A stretch of DNA of 64,000 bases, from NCBI RefSeq assembly GCF_004379255.2, contig NC_056035.1:25916502-25980501 (forward strand), written 5' to 3'. The first letter of the stretch is position 1; every line of letters starts with the position of its first letter. The DNA comes from Salvia splendens. Taxonomy: Eukaryota; Streptophyta; Magnoliopsida; Lamiales; Lamiaceae. The position numbers and the translations under genes were made by a program. Shown piece by piece: positions 45,357 to 55,701 of the stretch. Below the pieces are notes generated by a model. That model had not been told where the DNA came from and searched no databases. It saw only the letters and a program-made list of their open reading frames with translations.

Positions 45357-45361
45357 CTGGC

Positions 45362-46865
45362 TACATTACATAGGTAGTCTCCTAAATTAATTGGTTTTTT
45401 TACTCAGATACCTGCCTCGGCCAAGGGGGAACCCGCTGAGATTACGGTTGACAGAACAACACACACCATTAAGGAGGGAGCTACTAAGGAAGGGAAGGGA
45501 AAACAGTTGGCCATTCCAAATGTGGTTGCATAACTACATTATATGTTTGTATTGCTACATTGTTTTGGTGGTTACCTACATTAATTTGTTTTTGTTTTTT
45601 CCAATCAGAAACTAGATTCAGCTAAGAGGAAGGGCATTGAGATTGGTGTTGTGAAAACGACACAACCATCTAAAGATATAGCTTGAAATGGTGGGCGTGG
45701 AAAAGAATTGGCCATTCCAAAGGTGGTTGCTGAAGGAAAAGGGAAAGGCAAGCAGATCCATTAGGATGAGGGTGGAGATGTGGTATGGAATAGCTTATTT
45801 CATTCAAACATTAAATTATTGGATGTCAATTGAGATTGAGTTACCATGTATGGATGTTGCTCACTTGTTTTAACCATATCTTCCATTCGTGCGGGAGGCT
45901 ACGAATCTTGCAACATCTCGATTGAAGAAAGCCAGCCTGGCTGCCCGTTCTCCATTCAATGAGCGGGCGGTTAGACTAACATCCAAGCCCAACAATGTTG
46001 ACAAGGAGGTCTACTAATGGGTACTTAGCACAGCTGACAAAAATAAGTAAGTTTTATAGTTTTGTTGTTGTTATTGTGGGCACATCGGTTATTTTTGTTG
46101 AACAGTTTAATGTTATTCAGGGATTCTGTTGTCTACCAAGACAGCTTTAGGAAAACTGTGCAGATTGAGTTCCAGTCTTTAGCGCCGTTCAAGGCAGTGA
46201 ACCCTGCTATTATAGATACTTGGAGCTCGTACCTAAATAACATGGAAAAGCTCAAGGCACCAAAGACTATTTCCAGACTGTTCTTCTCAACAATTCCATG
46301 TGTGAGTGAAAAATGTTATAAAAAAATGTTATAATGTTGTTTACACATTACTCTTATAATTACCAATTATTAACTAGTTAGCCAAATAAACTGTAGAAAC
46401 ACACGGTGGTCGACACACATCCCGAATGGACAGAACAATGGCAGTTCGAATCGTTCTGGACTCTACTCTTCGAGGAAGCGCTGGGAACGGGTAGCTTTCA
46501 ATGGGAGAAATATGACATGGTGAGTGCTATTAGAATAATGTATCTGATATTCATTAATAATGTACACAATAATGTGTCATGTAATGTACCTTCATTGTGC
46601 AGATCTTCTTCCCAATTTGGGGTACGAGCCAACAGTACGTTGTATGTTTCGATCTGCTTGATGGTAAAATGAACATCATCGACCATAGCTTGGCTGAATC
46701 CCACAGCTCCTTAGGCGCAAAGTATGGGAAGACACCCTCCATTCTGGTACGTTGCATTATATTCATCAAAATTGACATTATTTTGAGTTCTTACCCACTT
46801 TTTTTTTATTTGGTGTAGAAAAAGTTCTTGGCAGATGCACTAGTAAAGTGCAAGGTTTAAAAAAT
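45362..46865 (+). pseudogene. MULE-1 ULP1-like gene, central exons (copy B, continues 10124-11660)
   Basis: After the intron, exons follow acceptors such as TTACTCAG (45406). The first repeats a GKGKQLAIPKVVAEGKGKG-like basic motif (two variants, about 45500 and 45710). Then come RLKKASLAARSPFNERAVRL (about 45915), SLAPFKAVNPAIIDTWSSYL (about 46180), VDTHPEWTEQWQFESFWTLL (46409) and IFFPIWGTSQQYVVCFDLLD with IIDHS (46600-46690). The last is the ULP1 core strand where active enzymes have a catalytic His before the VVCFDL segment; here it reads SQQY. TGAs and TAAs at several points. The last part is deleted: 46865 joins directly to the equivalent of 22479. Confidence 0.65.
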
Positions 46866-46876
46866 GGCAAAATACA

Positions 46877-49210
46877 TCAACATTTCCTCTTACCCTTACG
46901 CGGCTCTTTCTTCGTTGCCATCTCTTTAAGCATTGGACAATTTCTAGAGTCGTGATGGCCCATCTCATCGCACGCCTTACACCGTCTAAGAAGTCTAGTA
47001 GCCTCCTTTATAGCCTTTTTTCTCTTGGAAATCAGACAGCTCGCGGAGCTGCTAGCGTGGCCCTTGGTCTTGATAACATCCGAAGGATGGACCTCAATTA
47101 CCTCAGGCCTTACCATCTCATAAAACTCTTCAATCAATCGCCTCTTTTCTGAGGCGGACGTTGTAGGAATTCCAGTTTGAAGAGAAATACCAAGTACTTC
47201 CACACCACCTATGAATGCACGAAGCACATCAATGTCTGTCTCAAATCATCGAAGAAAACCATAGAACGTCGAAATCCCTTGATTTGAAACAGTTTGCCTA
47301 TCGTCAACGATGGACCTGGTAGGTAGGGCGTCATCAAACTGCCCATGTACAACCTTAGCTAACAGAGTCTTCATCCATCTTCTTTCGCAGTATTTATCAG
47401 GAATTTTTTTACTTCATTGTTCCTGAACAAAAAAAAGATATGGCTACACTAATATCCCTGCCTACCGAAAAGTTTGCAGTCGCACGAGTATGAGTCATCA
47501 GTCTTATCGTGTCTCACCAAATACGATTGCGATTGTTGTCTCCAAGCTTGTAGCTGTCAACCATATCCGTAGATGAAAAACCAAGCACGCGGCATCTGTC
47601 ATTACCCTCAACAATTTCATCTTGTATTTTCTTGAACATACTATCGGTGTACAGCGCCGAAGCATGTTTCTCGAATGGCAAGCTAGTGGCCAATATGGGT
47701 AGGGCAGTTGCATCGTGGTAGTCCAACTTTGTTCTAGCGTTCCACTGGAATTGAACGGCATTGTTGAAATTCAAGTTGAATTCGGCAATGTTGGCTGGGG
47801 GCTTCAAAATATTTTTGTAGAAGTTGTTCTCTGATTCAGATATGGACGTTGTCCTAATCATCGAACCTAGTGGAAAATCTCTGAAGTACGCCAGTATCCA
47901 GAATTGCCTATAGTCGTACAATGTGTTGAACCAGTCAACGTATTCCATCCCATGACGTTCCACCACTCCATTCCACTCCTTTCAAATTCATCGGGTTCAA
48001 GCAGGTCTGACCAAACGTGAGCATTGAATTCCTTCTTGAAATCTTCGTCCCTCAACAACCTATTTGGAACCTTGGTGGCCAACTTATGCATTATATGCCA
48101 CATACACCATCGGTGTCGAGTGCCAACAAGAACCTTTTCAATAGCTGATCTCATGCCCAAGTCTTAATCTATTACGATCATTTTGGGTGCAACACCCATG
48201 CATTCAACGTTGAACAACCAATCAAATGCCCTTGTTTTCTCGTAGCGCACCAATCTAGCGGCGAAGGTTACAGGTTTTCCATGATTGTCCTTTCCCGTGA
48301 AAGGTGTGATCATACAATACATGTGTATCACAAGCAAGGTAATGCATCATTAGCTACGAATAATGTATAGGACAAGCGTTGTAATGCATAGACAGTGCGT
48401 TGTAATGTAACTGTAAGTAGTAGGTTAATAAGAGATTAATGTATACCTATTTGTGTTGTACGTAGAGTCAAACTCCACAATATCACCAAACATATGGTAA
48501 TTCCTTTTCATCAAACCATAGCACCAAAAAAGAGCAACCAACTGGTTACTAGCGTTGACTTCATAGTGATATGTGAACGCCTCAGACATTTCCTTCTTCT
48601 TAGCCATATCATCCAACACCATTTTCACGTCGAACCCATGTGCGTATGCTTTGATGTCTCGAGAAGTGTTCCTGATATCTCCGACAGTGCAACCGACAAG
48701 TTTCAAACCCATCGAGAATTTCCTTCCATACCTTAAAGGTAAGTGTGGGGCCTATATTAGCCTTGGAAAAGTCAAGAATGAATGTGATGTACATCATCCA
48801 ACTTTCGATTAAGTGCCAAGTGTTGATGCTCAACCTCAACCATATAATGGTTATGCACCTCGTTGAACTCCTGAATAATATAACCTGGAGGTCCTCCTAC
48901 GAAGAAGAACTTGAACGATATACTCGCTTTACAACCACAACTCTTGGATAACCGTTTGCGTTTCATAGAAAAACCAGAACGTGCATTCAATTGGTCATCC
49001 TCGATCGCCTTCTTGCTGCCTTCCCTATTGCATACAACATAATACCAAGTAGTAACACTGTCCGTCTTCCTTATTCCTTGTTTGCGCGTATCAAAACCTA
49101 CAGCACAGGCATATACATCGTAAAACGCGAAAGTGAAATCTAGTGATTAGAACTTCTGACTGACGACGGGCTTAAATTCTAGGGAACATTCAGGTACAAC
49201 CACCACTGTA
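46877..49210 (-). pseudogene. MULE-1 FAR1-type transposase (copy B)
   Basis: Same domain order as copy A. The N-terminal FAR1-type part is at 49210-48772 (CGCKASISFKFF, HNHYMVEVEHQ). The first catalytic-type motif is GDIVEFDSTYNTNRY (about 48460). The second carries an in-frame TAA directly before DLGMRSAIEKVL (48160), where copy A has Gln. TRHRWCMWHIMHKL follows, and the C-terminal knuckle CKACDEMGHHDSRNCP at 46984-46937. A small deletion near 48210 removes residues present in copy A. Inactive. Confidence 0.8.
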
Positions 49211-50012
49211 TCAAATCACAAAAAAACGGCTCAGCAAACATATACATTACAGTCCACAAACCGTCCATTACTGAGTCAAAAAAATTCATTACAGACTAAT
49301 ATATTTACATTATGTTTATCAATTAAAACTACTCTCTAGCCGAGATGATCTCTAAACCATCCATTACTGGCGACGGTTGTGTTACTTACTCCATACTACA
49401 CCTTAGCTCCAAGGATTGCTAAACCTTTGGGGAATAAATGAAACGTTCGCCAAATAATCAAAAACTGTCAATCTTATATTACTCATGAAATTGTGTAACA
49501 CAACAAAACAATACATGCAGTCAAATTCTAAAACGATCAATTACTCCAACTAATCGGTATTTCAGTTAACAACCCGGATAACAATCAATGAAGGCAAAAA
49601 ATTAATTACCTTCTTCCATTGTTGATAAAAAACGAAAGCAATGACCGAGTGCTCCCACTAATCGGTATATTTAGAGAAGAAATAAAAACCATGTCTTCTT
49701 CGATTTAGAAAAACAGACAACAATTTAGGACTCAGAATGTCTTCAATAGAGAAGTGACGCTGAAAGTTTAGGGAGAGAAGAAAGATTGCAGCATGTAATC
49801 GTGGAAATTAACCGCTGTGATCTTTGATAGAGATAATCAAAGAAATTACCATAACAAACTAATTTGTGTATCCCAATTTTGACCTTTTCGAATTACTAAA
49901 ATATTTTAATTAAATACATGTGGCATTATTTTCGGCCATCAGATCTCGAAATTGAATGGCTGAGATTTAGTTGGAAGATTGAACAAAACATAGAAAAAGA
50001 ATATGAATACAT
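49211..50012. other. MULE-1 5' region and terminus (copy B)
   Basis: Non-coding, parallel to 24831-25621 in copy A. Confidence 0.5.
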
Positions 50013-50354
50013 CCCTATAGGGATGTATTTAGATTCATAAGTTAAATAGTGTTCAAAATCAAAACACTTGTAGTCTATTGGATCATGTGATCTAATGGTC
50101 AGATTAATGCCACATGTCATCTAATAATGTAGATTATTAGTCTAATAATGTAACTTACCTAATAATGTACAATTTTAGTAAAATAATGTAGAATTTTAGT
50201 CAAATAATGTAGCATGACTAACAATGTAACATTTTAGTCTAATAATGTAACTTATCACAACCATCCAATCTAAGGATCCAAGGGCTGAGATTTGCTTTGA
50301 TTTTTGACAAAATTTCACTTATTGACCATAACCCACCCCTATATATATAGGGAT
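50013..50354. mobile_element. MITE-like terminal segment with AATAATGTA array (copy B)
   Basis: AATAATGTA or a one-base variant starts at 50123, 50144, 50161, 50182, 50203, 50220 and 50241 (steps 21, 17, 21, 21, 17, 21). There is one word more than in copy A. Right end CCCCTATATATATAGGGA. Confidence 0.6.
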
Positions 50355-51085
50355 TAAACAAAATCAATGAAAATTCAGAAACTAAAACTCTGAGTTATAT
50401 ATTAACCGTCGGCTGAATTAAAAAAAGTAGATGAACTTATAGTATATATTGGATCTAGCAAAAGGAAGGTACAAAAATCTATGCCAGAAAAAAAAACCGA
50501 CAAATAAAAGTTATCAAAACATTAAACAAAATCGATGAAAATTACGAAACTGAATTTATAGATTACAAAATGATAACAAACCGATTCAGTGAATAAGGAG
50601 ATAAGAGAGCAATGGTACGGAGTATTAACTTACAGTTATATTGGATCTGGAGAAAAAATTACCGATGAAGGATACACAGATGCAACGAGAGATTGATTTT
50701 GGATATTAACAAATCGAATATTCTGGCAACTACTTAATCACAAATAATAAATCTTCATGGAAAAAAATATAATGGAAGATTGATGGTACATCGGCTGAAG
50801 AAGATGAAGATACGAAGGAGATGAAGTTGAGGAATATTAACTCATAATTCACGCATATGATTTGTTAGTGGAAAGAGAAATAGCAAGATTATAGGAGTTT
50901 CCATAACAATCGAGATATAGCTAATGACATTAATAACCTTATTGAATTTTTAGTGAATAAAATAATAAGATTTAGGGAATTAATTGAGCCATTAGATCTT
51001 TTAATCTCAAGATGATCTCGCCAAATCCTAAGGATCACATTTGGCCTGTATTTCTTTATTTAAAGTCATTCTTGTTTTGATCAAA

Positions 51086-51088
<3 letters not shown>

Positions 51089-51118
<30 letters not shown>
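51089..51118. repeat. (AT)15 microsatellite
   Basis: Thirty bases of AT dinucleotide; copy A has a much shorter TATATATATA at this point (26314-26323). Confidence 0.9.
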
Positions 51119-51120
<2 letters not shown>

Positions 51121-51430
51121 ATGTATTCATATCCTTTTGTATCTTTTGTTCTTTGTTCTTTTTAATCTCAGCCCCACGATTTTATCATCCGACGGTTAGA
51201 TTGGTGCCACGTGTCATTTAATAATGCAGATTTTCAGTTGAATAATGCACACCGACTAATAATGCAGATGTTCAGTTGAATAATGCACACCGACTAATAA
51301 TGCACCATTATAGTGTAATAATGCAGATCATCTGGACCGTTGATGAATGAGATCTAACGACCCATATTAAGAAGAATAAAGAATCTAAGGGATGAATAGG
51401 AGAATAATGCTCCCCTATATAAATAGGGGA
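51119..51430. mobile_element. MITE with AATAATGCA array, absent from copy A
   Basis: Begins GGATGTATTCATATCC (same word as the MULE-1 terminus near 25622) and ends CTATATAAATAGGGG. AATAATGCA starts at 51220, 51241, 51258, 51279, 51296 and 51317, in strictly alternating steps 21, 17, 21, 17, 21. Shares the GCCACGTGTCATTTAATAATG block with the MULE-1 ends. Non-coding. Confidence 0.7.
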
Positions 51431-51457
51431 ACACTAGTGTTCTTTCACCCTTAGAAT

Positions 51458-51773
51458 CACAACATCCTTTCAACCATATGCTGCCACGTGGCACTTATAA
51501 GCAACAAAACAACATTATTAAACAACAAAATTGATGAATGACATTGACGGATTTCCACGAATTGCATAAAGACTATGTATGTTGCATTAAATGTAGTTTA
51601 TTTTGCATTTTAGTTTACAATGCAAAATAAATTGCCTTTAATGCAACATTAATAGTCTTTTATGCAATCCACGAAAATCCATCAATGTCATCCACTAATT
51701 TTGTTGCTTAATAACGTTGTTTTGTTGCTTATAAGTGCCACGTGGCAGCATATGGTTGGAAGGATGTTGTGAA
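51458..51773. repeat. Palindromic MITE, copy B (inverted)
   Basis: Reverse orientation of 25971-26280, arms of about 155 bases. Both arms here keep the intact GCCACGTGGCA box. Confidence 0.9.
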
Positions 51774-51866
51774 CTTAAAATGTGATATTTTTGAAGTACA
51801 TAATGTTTTGATTACAAAATTTGTTGTTTATGTCTTTGTATAGATTCCTGTTTCTTCACTCCAAAA

Positions 51867-52696
51867 ATGGAATCCGAAACACCTTCTATTTCGCATGTAG
51901 ATATTCAAGCATCCTATGATGACATTATTGAGAATACAGGTTATGATTTTAATTAATTTAATATTACGTTAGTATGATTAGTTTTCGTAGTCAGTCCGCA
52001 TAATTTCTTCAGAACAGTTTCTGTGACTGTAATTTTGTTGTTATGCTCCGATTCTTAATTAGTCAGTGTTTATAAATGTTTTCGAAGACACTATGTATGA
52101 CTTAACTATGGGTTTAGTACGACATATAATTGTTACGACCTCAGTTATGACATATAATTGTTATGACCTCAGTCCGCATTTAGCATGACCTAATGTTATG
52201 AACACTTATTTGTGTACTTGTTTTTTTTAACTTTTAGTACTGTTACAACCCTAACATATTTATAGTATTATTATGACATTATTTCGTATGACTTTAATTC
52301 ACACTAAGCACGACATGCCTTTATTAGCACTTATTTTTTTCAACTTTTAGTATTGTTACAACCATGACTTATTAATAGTATTATTATGACATGATTTCGT
52401 ATGACCTTACTTCGCACTAAGCATGACCTACCGTTATTATCACTTATTAGGAACTAATTGAGCAGTTTTATGGGGCAGAGGCACCCCAGGAAGAGGTTGT
52501 TAAACCACCTGAAGTCGTCAACACGAAGGGATCTGGTAGTAGAATCCCCTCAAGAGTGGAGAAGGCTTTGAAGCTTAAGAACAAGCCTTTGTGTTAATGA
52601 AAGAAATGTCAGGAGTGGGGTCACCATGATTCTAGGAATTGCGACAAATTCAAAGAGAAAGAAAAGCGACGGTCTAGAAGAAATTCTGAAGTTTGA
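51867..52696 (+). pseudogene. MULE-2 transposase remnant (copy B)
   Basis: Exon 1 (MESETPSISHVDIQ) from 51867, then TTATGACC-rich intron-like sequence, then the last exon about 52452-52696. A TAA replaces Arg/Gln at about 52595, just before the knuckle KKCQEWGHHDSRNC, where the first Cys is also lost. Its natural 5' UTR is turned around by the inversion at 50355-51800. Confidence 0.7.
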
Positions 52697-53343
52697 GATC
52701 TGGTAGTTTTAGGTATGACATAACTATAGATTAAGATCTGTAGTTTGCTATCATCTTTTCTACGTTGATCTTTGTTTTCTTGCTCTCCTTTGCATAGTGT
52801 TTGGATGCCGCCTCTTTATTCAATAATGCTCTATGATTATTTCTTACCACCATCAACACACGATTGTATTTAGCTCTTAGATACTGAAGTACACCTTTGT
52901 TTTTAGTCGATAGTCCACAATTCCATTGACCCTCTCTTTCACCCATGTAGACTTCAAGGTGTCTGAGCAAATAAACACCGTTGTCATCAATATTACATGT
53001 CGTTCTCCAACTCATCTTCAACCTCTGAATAGGTACGTTGATCACTGAGCAAAAAATATGAGTTTTTTCCATAGCATGTTTCACATATGTCTCATATTAT
53101 GAAAGCATATCTCATACCAATTCATGAGTTCTTCAAAAGCAGAGGTACATAAGGTAAATATATAACTTTAACCTTGTTAAAATGACAATAGGCTCAACAT
53201 ACTATGACATATTCCCATTTAATTATGTATTACAAATTATATTCCAAAGTGTCAAACGAATCAATTCAAATATACAACCTTTTTCAGCATTGTTTACACT
53301 CGCTGCCGGTTCCGTCCCTTTCCTAGTTGCCTCCGAATTCCCT
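52697..53343 (-). pseudogene. MULE-2 ULP1-like protein, C-terminal part (copy B)
   Basis: One open frame from 53084 to 52731: SVINVPIQRLKMSWRTTCN, DDNGVYLLRHLEVYMGERE, GQWNCGLSTKNKGVLQYLRAKYN. This is the end of a C48 peptidase domain; the expected catalytic Cys position is Asn. Better preserved than copy A (no frameshift). The gene continues beyond the LTR-like insertion at 54602-55305. Confidence 0.68.
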
Positions 53344-54601
53344 GCATAAAAACGAGGTTATGAAAAGAGGAGGCATAGAGAGTATTGCGATCAAGTGGTC
53401 TATGAAGATATAACCGATCGGGTGGATCAGTTTGCAATTGTCGTTGCGACTTGATCAAGGCGCCCCTCTCTCTTTCAAAACTATTTATAACTCCCTAACA
53501 TGCAACAGTAAGCGGCAGCCGGCAAGTACGGGGTCGATCCCACAGAGAAGCTGGTGCGTTGAGTGTACGTTTAGTGAACACGATTTTGGCTGCGGCCACG
53601 CTTTAAGTTGTGAGTTTTGTTTTTAACTACTGGTTTAAGCTAGGCAGAATGTAAACTATCTACTTGATCAAGTGACATATCATGCTGGAAGCAGTGAACT
53701 GATCAGGTGAGCGACAAACTGAAATAAATGACTTAACTACCTAAGCATGCTACGAATCTAGGAAATACCTTGCCCTTCAACATTATGCAAGTTCAAACAA
53801 TGGATCTGGAAATTTAAAACTGAAACTGAGCTAGAACAATTGACGAGATTTACGAAAACAAATAACCTTGATTCAAAACAATATTCAGAACAGGACTTGG
53901 AAAGTGCATAAAACAAACAAGAATGATTTTTCAACTACGTAACAAACACGGAATTTAACTAAGTAACTAGAACTTAAATGTAAGAAAGCGATAAATCCAA
54001 AGGTCCTCGGTCGGAAACTGAAACTGCACCGAACAGATCTGGGTTTCTCTATCGCGCTCCCTTTTGTCGCACTCCTTCTTACTCTCTAGCTAACCATTGC
54101 TAACTCTCTAAAAGAAACTCAAAAGATAAAAGAAACGAAGGAGAAGATGAAAGGCCGGAAGGAAGAGAGCCCCTCTCTATGGCAGTGAGTCCTCTATTTA
54201 TAGACTCTTCATAACAACCTCCAGTTGTGATAACAACTTTGGCAGAGAATCTTCTTCCTTGCTGGAATTACGTGTCTTATCCGTCTAGTCAGCTTATACG
54301 TGTCCCCTTTTCTGTTTCGCCGTGGTCCTTGATAACCGATTGATGATCGCTTTCCAGCGCATAGGCTATTCGTGTCCTCTTTCTGCAATGTAGTGGTCCT
54401 CGGCTAACTACTTGCATGTCACCTCGATCAAGCCACACTGTTTTGGGCCTTTTTCGCCTTTTGCGCCAACTTGATCAGTTTGGCATTGTTGTACTTGGTC
54501 AAACGGCATTCCCGCACAATTAACACTCGATTTCCGCATGAAACTGATCAAGTAGCCTACATTTTACCCTACAAACCGATGCATAAAATAGGTCTTATCA
54601 G
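53344..54601 (-). repeat. LTR-like insertion in MULE-2, copy B
   Basis: Minus strand TGATAAGACCTATTTTATGC at 54601 to ...TTTTATGCA at 53344, TG...CA ends, TATA box TCTATAAATAGAGG near 54195. It may be a solo LTR of about 1.26 kb. I could not find a matching target-site duplication (TAACC versus GGGAA), so the exact borders are uncertain. No coding region. Confidence 0.55.
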
Positions 54602-55330
54602 GTTAATACTGCGGCATACTCGTCATTAAACAACAATTGTGTAGTTGGGATACAATCATAATCATATCAAGTTATGATTAACCTAGTTTTGGGTCATGGA
54701 TACCAAATCTAGAAAACAGAGGTACAGAAGGTAAATACAAATATTTTTAACCTGGTTTTGGGTCATGGATACCAAATCCAGAAGTGTTTAGAGACGAACT
54801 TTTAAATATTGATTATGAAAAAACCCACGAACAAAAAACAGAGTGCCCAAAAACAATTAAAACTTCATTCCTTCAAATAATAACATAGACAATGTAGTCG
54901 ACATACCTTCCTGGTCTTTAGGTTTTGGTTGTGCCTTCTTCTTCTCAGTAATTCGTTGACACACTAGGTTACAGCCAACCAATTGAAGTAAAATTTGGGT
55001 CAGATTTGAGATGAGTTTCGGTCAAATTGTATACAAAAACTTACAAACCTTTTCCGTCATGTGACCCGGTTCCAGACGATCTTGTGTCCACCATGGTTGA
55101 AGAAGACACTCCACAAATTGTTCTCGTCAAGTAGAGGTTTGAAGTCGATTTTGTAGGTTTTAGTCGATTCCTTCTTCGCCGATAATGTAGTTAGGGTTTT
55201 TAGTCGATTTGAGAGCTTTTTAGTCGACTTTGTAGGTTTTGAGGAATTTGTGATGAATTTTTGGTGAGAGAGAGGAATTGAAGGGCGCGGGAACCGAAGA
55301 ATCAACTTAATAGCGTGTGGAGTAATGATC
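54602..55330 (-). pseudogene. MULE-2 ULP1-like gene, upstream exons (copy B)
   Basis: Between introns containing a doubled GGGTCATGGATACCAAATC word (54695 and 54755) lies a first-exon-like frame at 55305-55057. It is Ser/Thr/Lys-rich and ends in DFKPLLDENNLWSVFFNHGG. A second short exon is near 54905-54960. The link to the ULP1-like gene is by position and strand only. Confidence 0.45.
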
Positions 55331-55545
55331 CCAATTAATCCGCTCTTAAAAAATGGAAGGACGGATCATTATATTTTCTATTCCTAAATTACCCTTATCA
55401 TGACACAAATAGTTCTTATTATGACCCACGGAAAACATTTAACAATCCAGATCGTGGCCATTCATCTCCAGATCTAACGGTCCATATATGGTCTGTATTT
55501 CTATACTTAGGGGCTTCTTTTGATAGATGAAAACCCTATAAATTC
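55331..55545. repeat. MULE-2 right terminal region
   Basis: Contains AGATCTAACGGTCCATATAT and GGTCTGTATTTC, the inverted counterpart of the MULE-2 left end (GAAATACAGGCC, 26360). No genes. Absent from copy A. Confidence 0.55.
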
Positions 55546-55701
55546 ACGTGAATCAAAACTACCTATAAATTCAACTATACTAAGTTGATCATAATACTAA
55601 ATATATCCTTTATGACACACCCTTAATATATCTAGAGTACAAATGACAATATAAGAAGCAATGACGATAAAAAAAATGCATGTTTCGGGCTAGGGATGTC
55701 A
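55546..55701 (-). repeat. gypsy-3 LTR fragment
   Basis: Minus strand TGACATCCCTAGCCCGAAAC starts at 55701 and runs left into AT-rich sequence that stops at the MULE-2 end. Only the LTR head remains. Confidence 0.55.

Larger units (their letters stand above)
11757..45361 (-). mobile_element. gypsy-1 with nested insertions (33.6 kb between TSDs)
   Basis: CTGGC occurs at 11757-11761 directly before the TGTCACGG LTR end. It occurs again at 45357-45361 directly after the ...GTGCTACA LTR end. Both LTRs lie in minus orientation, with pol adjacent to the left LTR and a primer site adjacent to the right LTR, as for one minus-strand element. An intact element of this type would be far shorter. The excess is gypsy-2, MULE-1/2 copy A, gypsy-3 gag, Harbinger and copia-2, described separately. 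The flanks are two halves of one intron of the MULE-1 ULP1-like gene. Confidence 0.8.
46756..50012. mobile_element. MULE-1, copy B (region shared with copy A)
   Basis: Matches 21497-25621 except that 21605-22478 is missing. Together with 10124-11761 and 45362-46755 it forms the host MULE-1 into which gypsy-1 inserted. Its left terminus is lost to copia-1. Confidence 0.75.
50355..51800. other. Segment inverted relative to copy A (25941-27057)
   Basis: Starting TAAACAAAATCAATGAAAAT and ending TTTTTGAAGTACA, this is the reverse complement of 25941-27057 plus about 330 extra bases (51089-51430). Both breakpoints are clean. In copy A the segment supplies the 5' UTR and first intron of the MULE-2 transposase, so copy A is probably the ancestral orientation. 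Confidence 0.88.

Noticed and set aside
45391..45873. Two short frames with GKGKQ-like repeats as separate genes
   Set aside because: They are exons or exon remnants of the MULE-1 ULP1-like gene with splice signals on either side.
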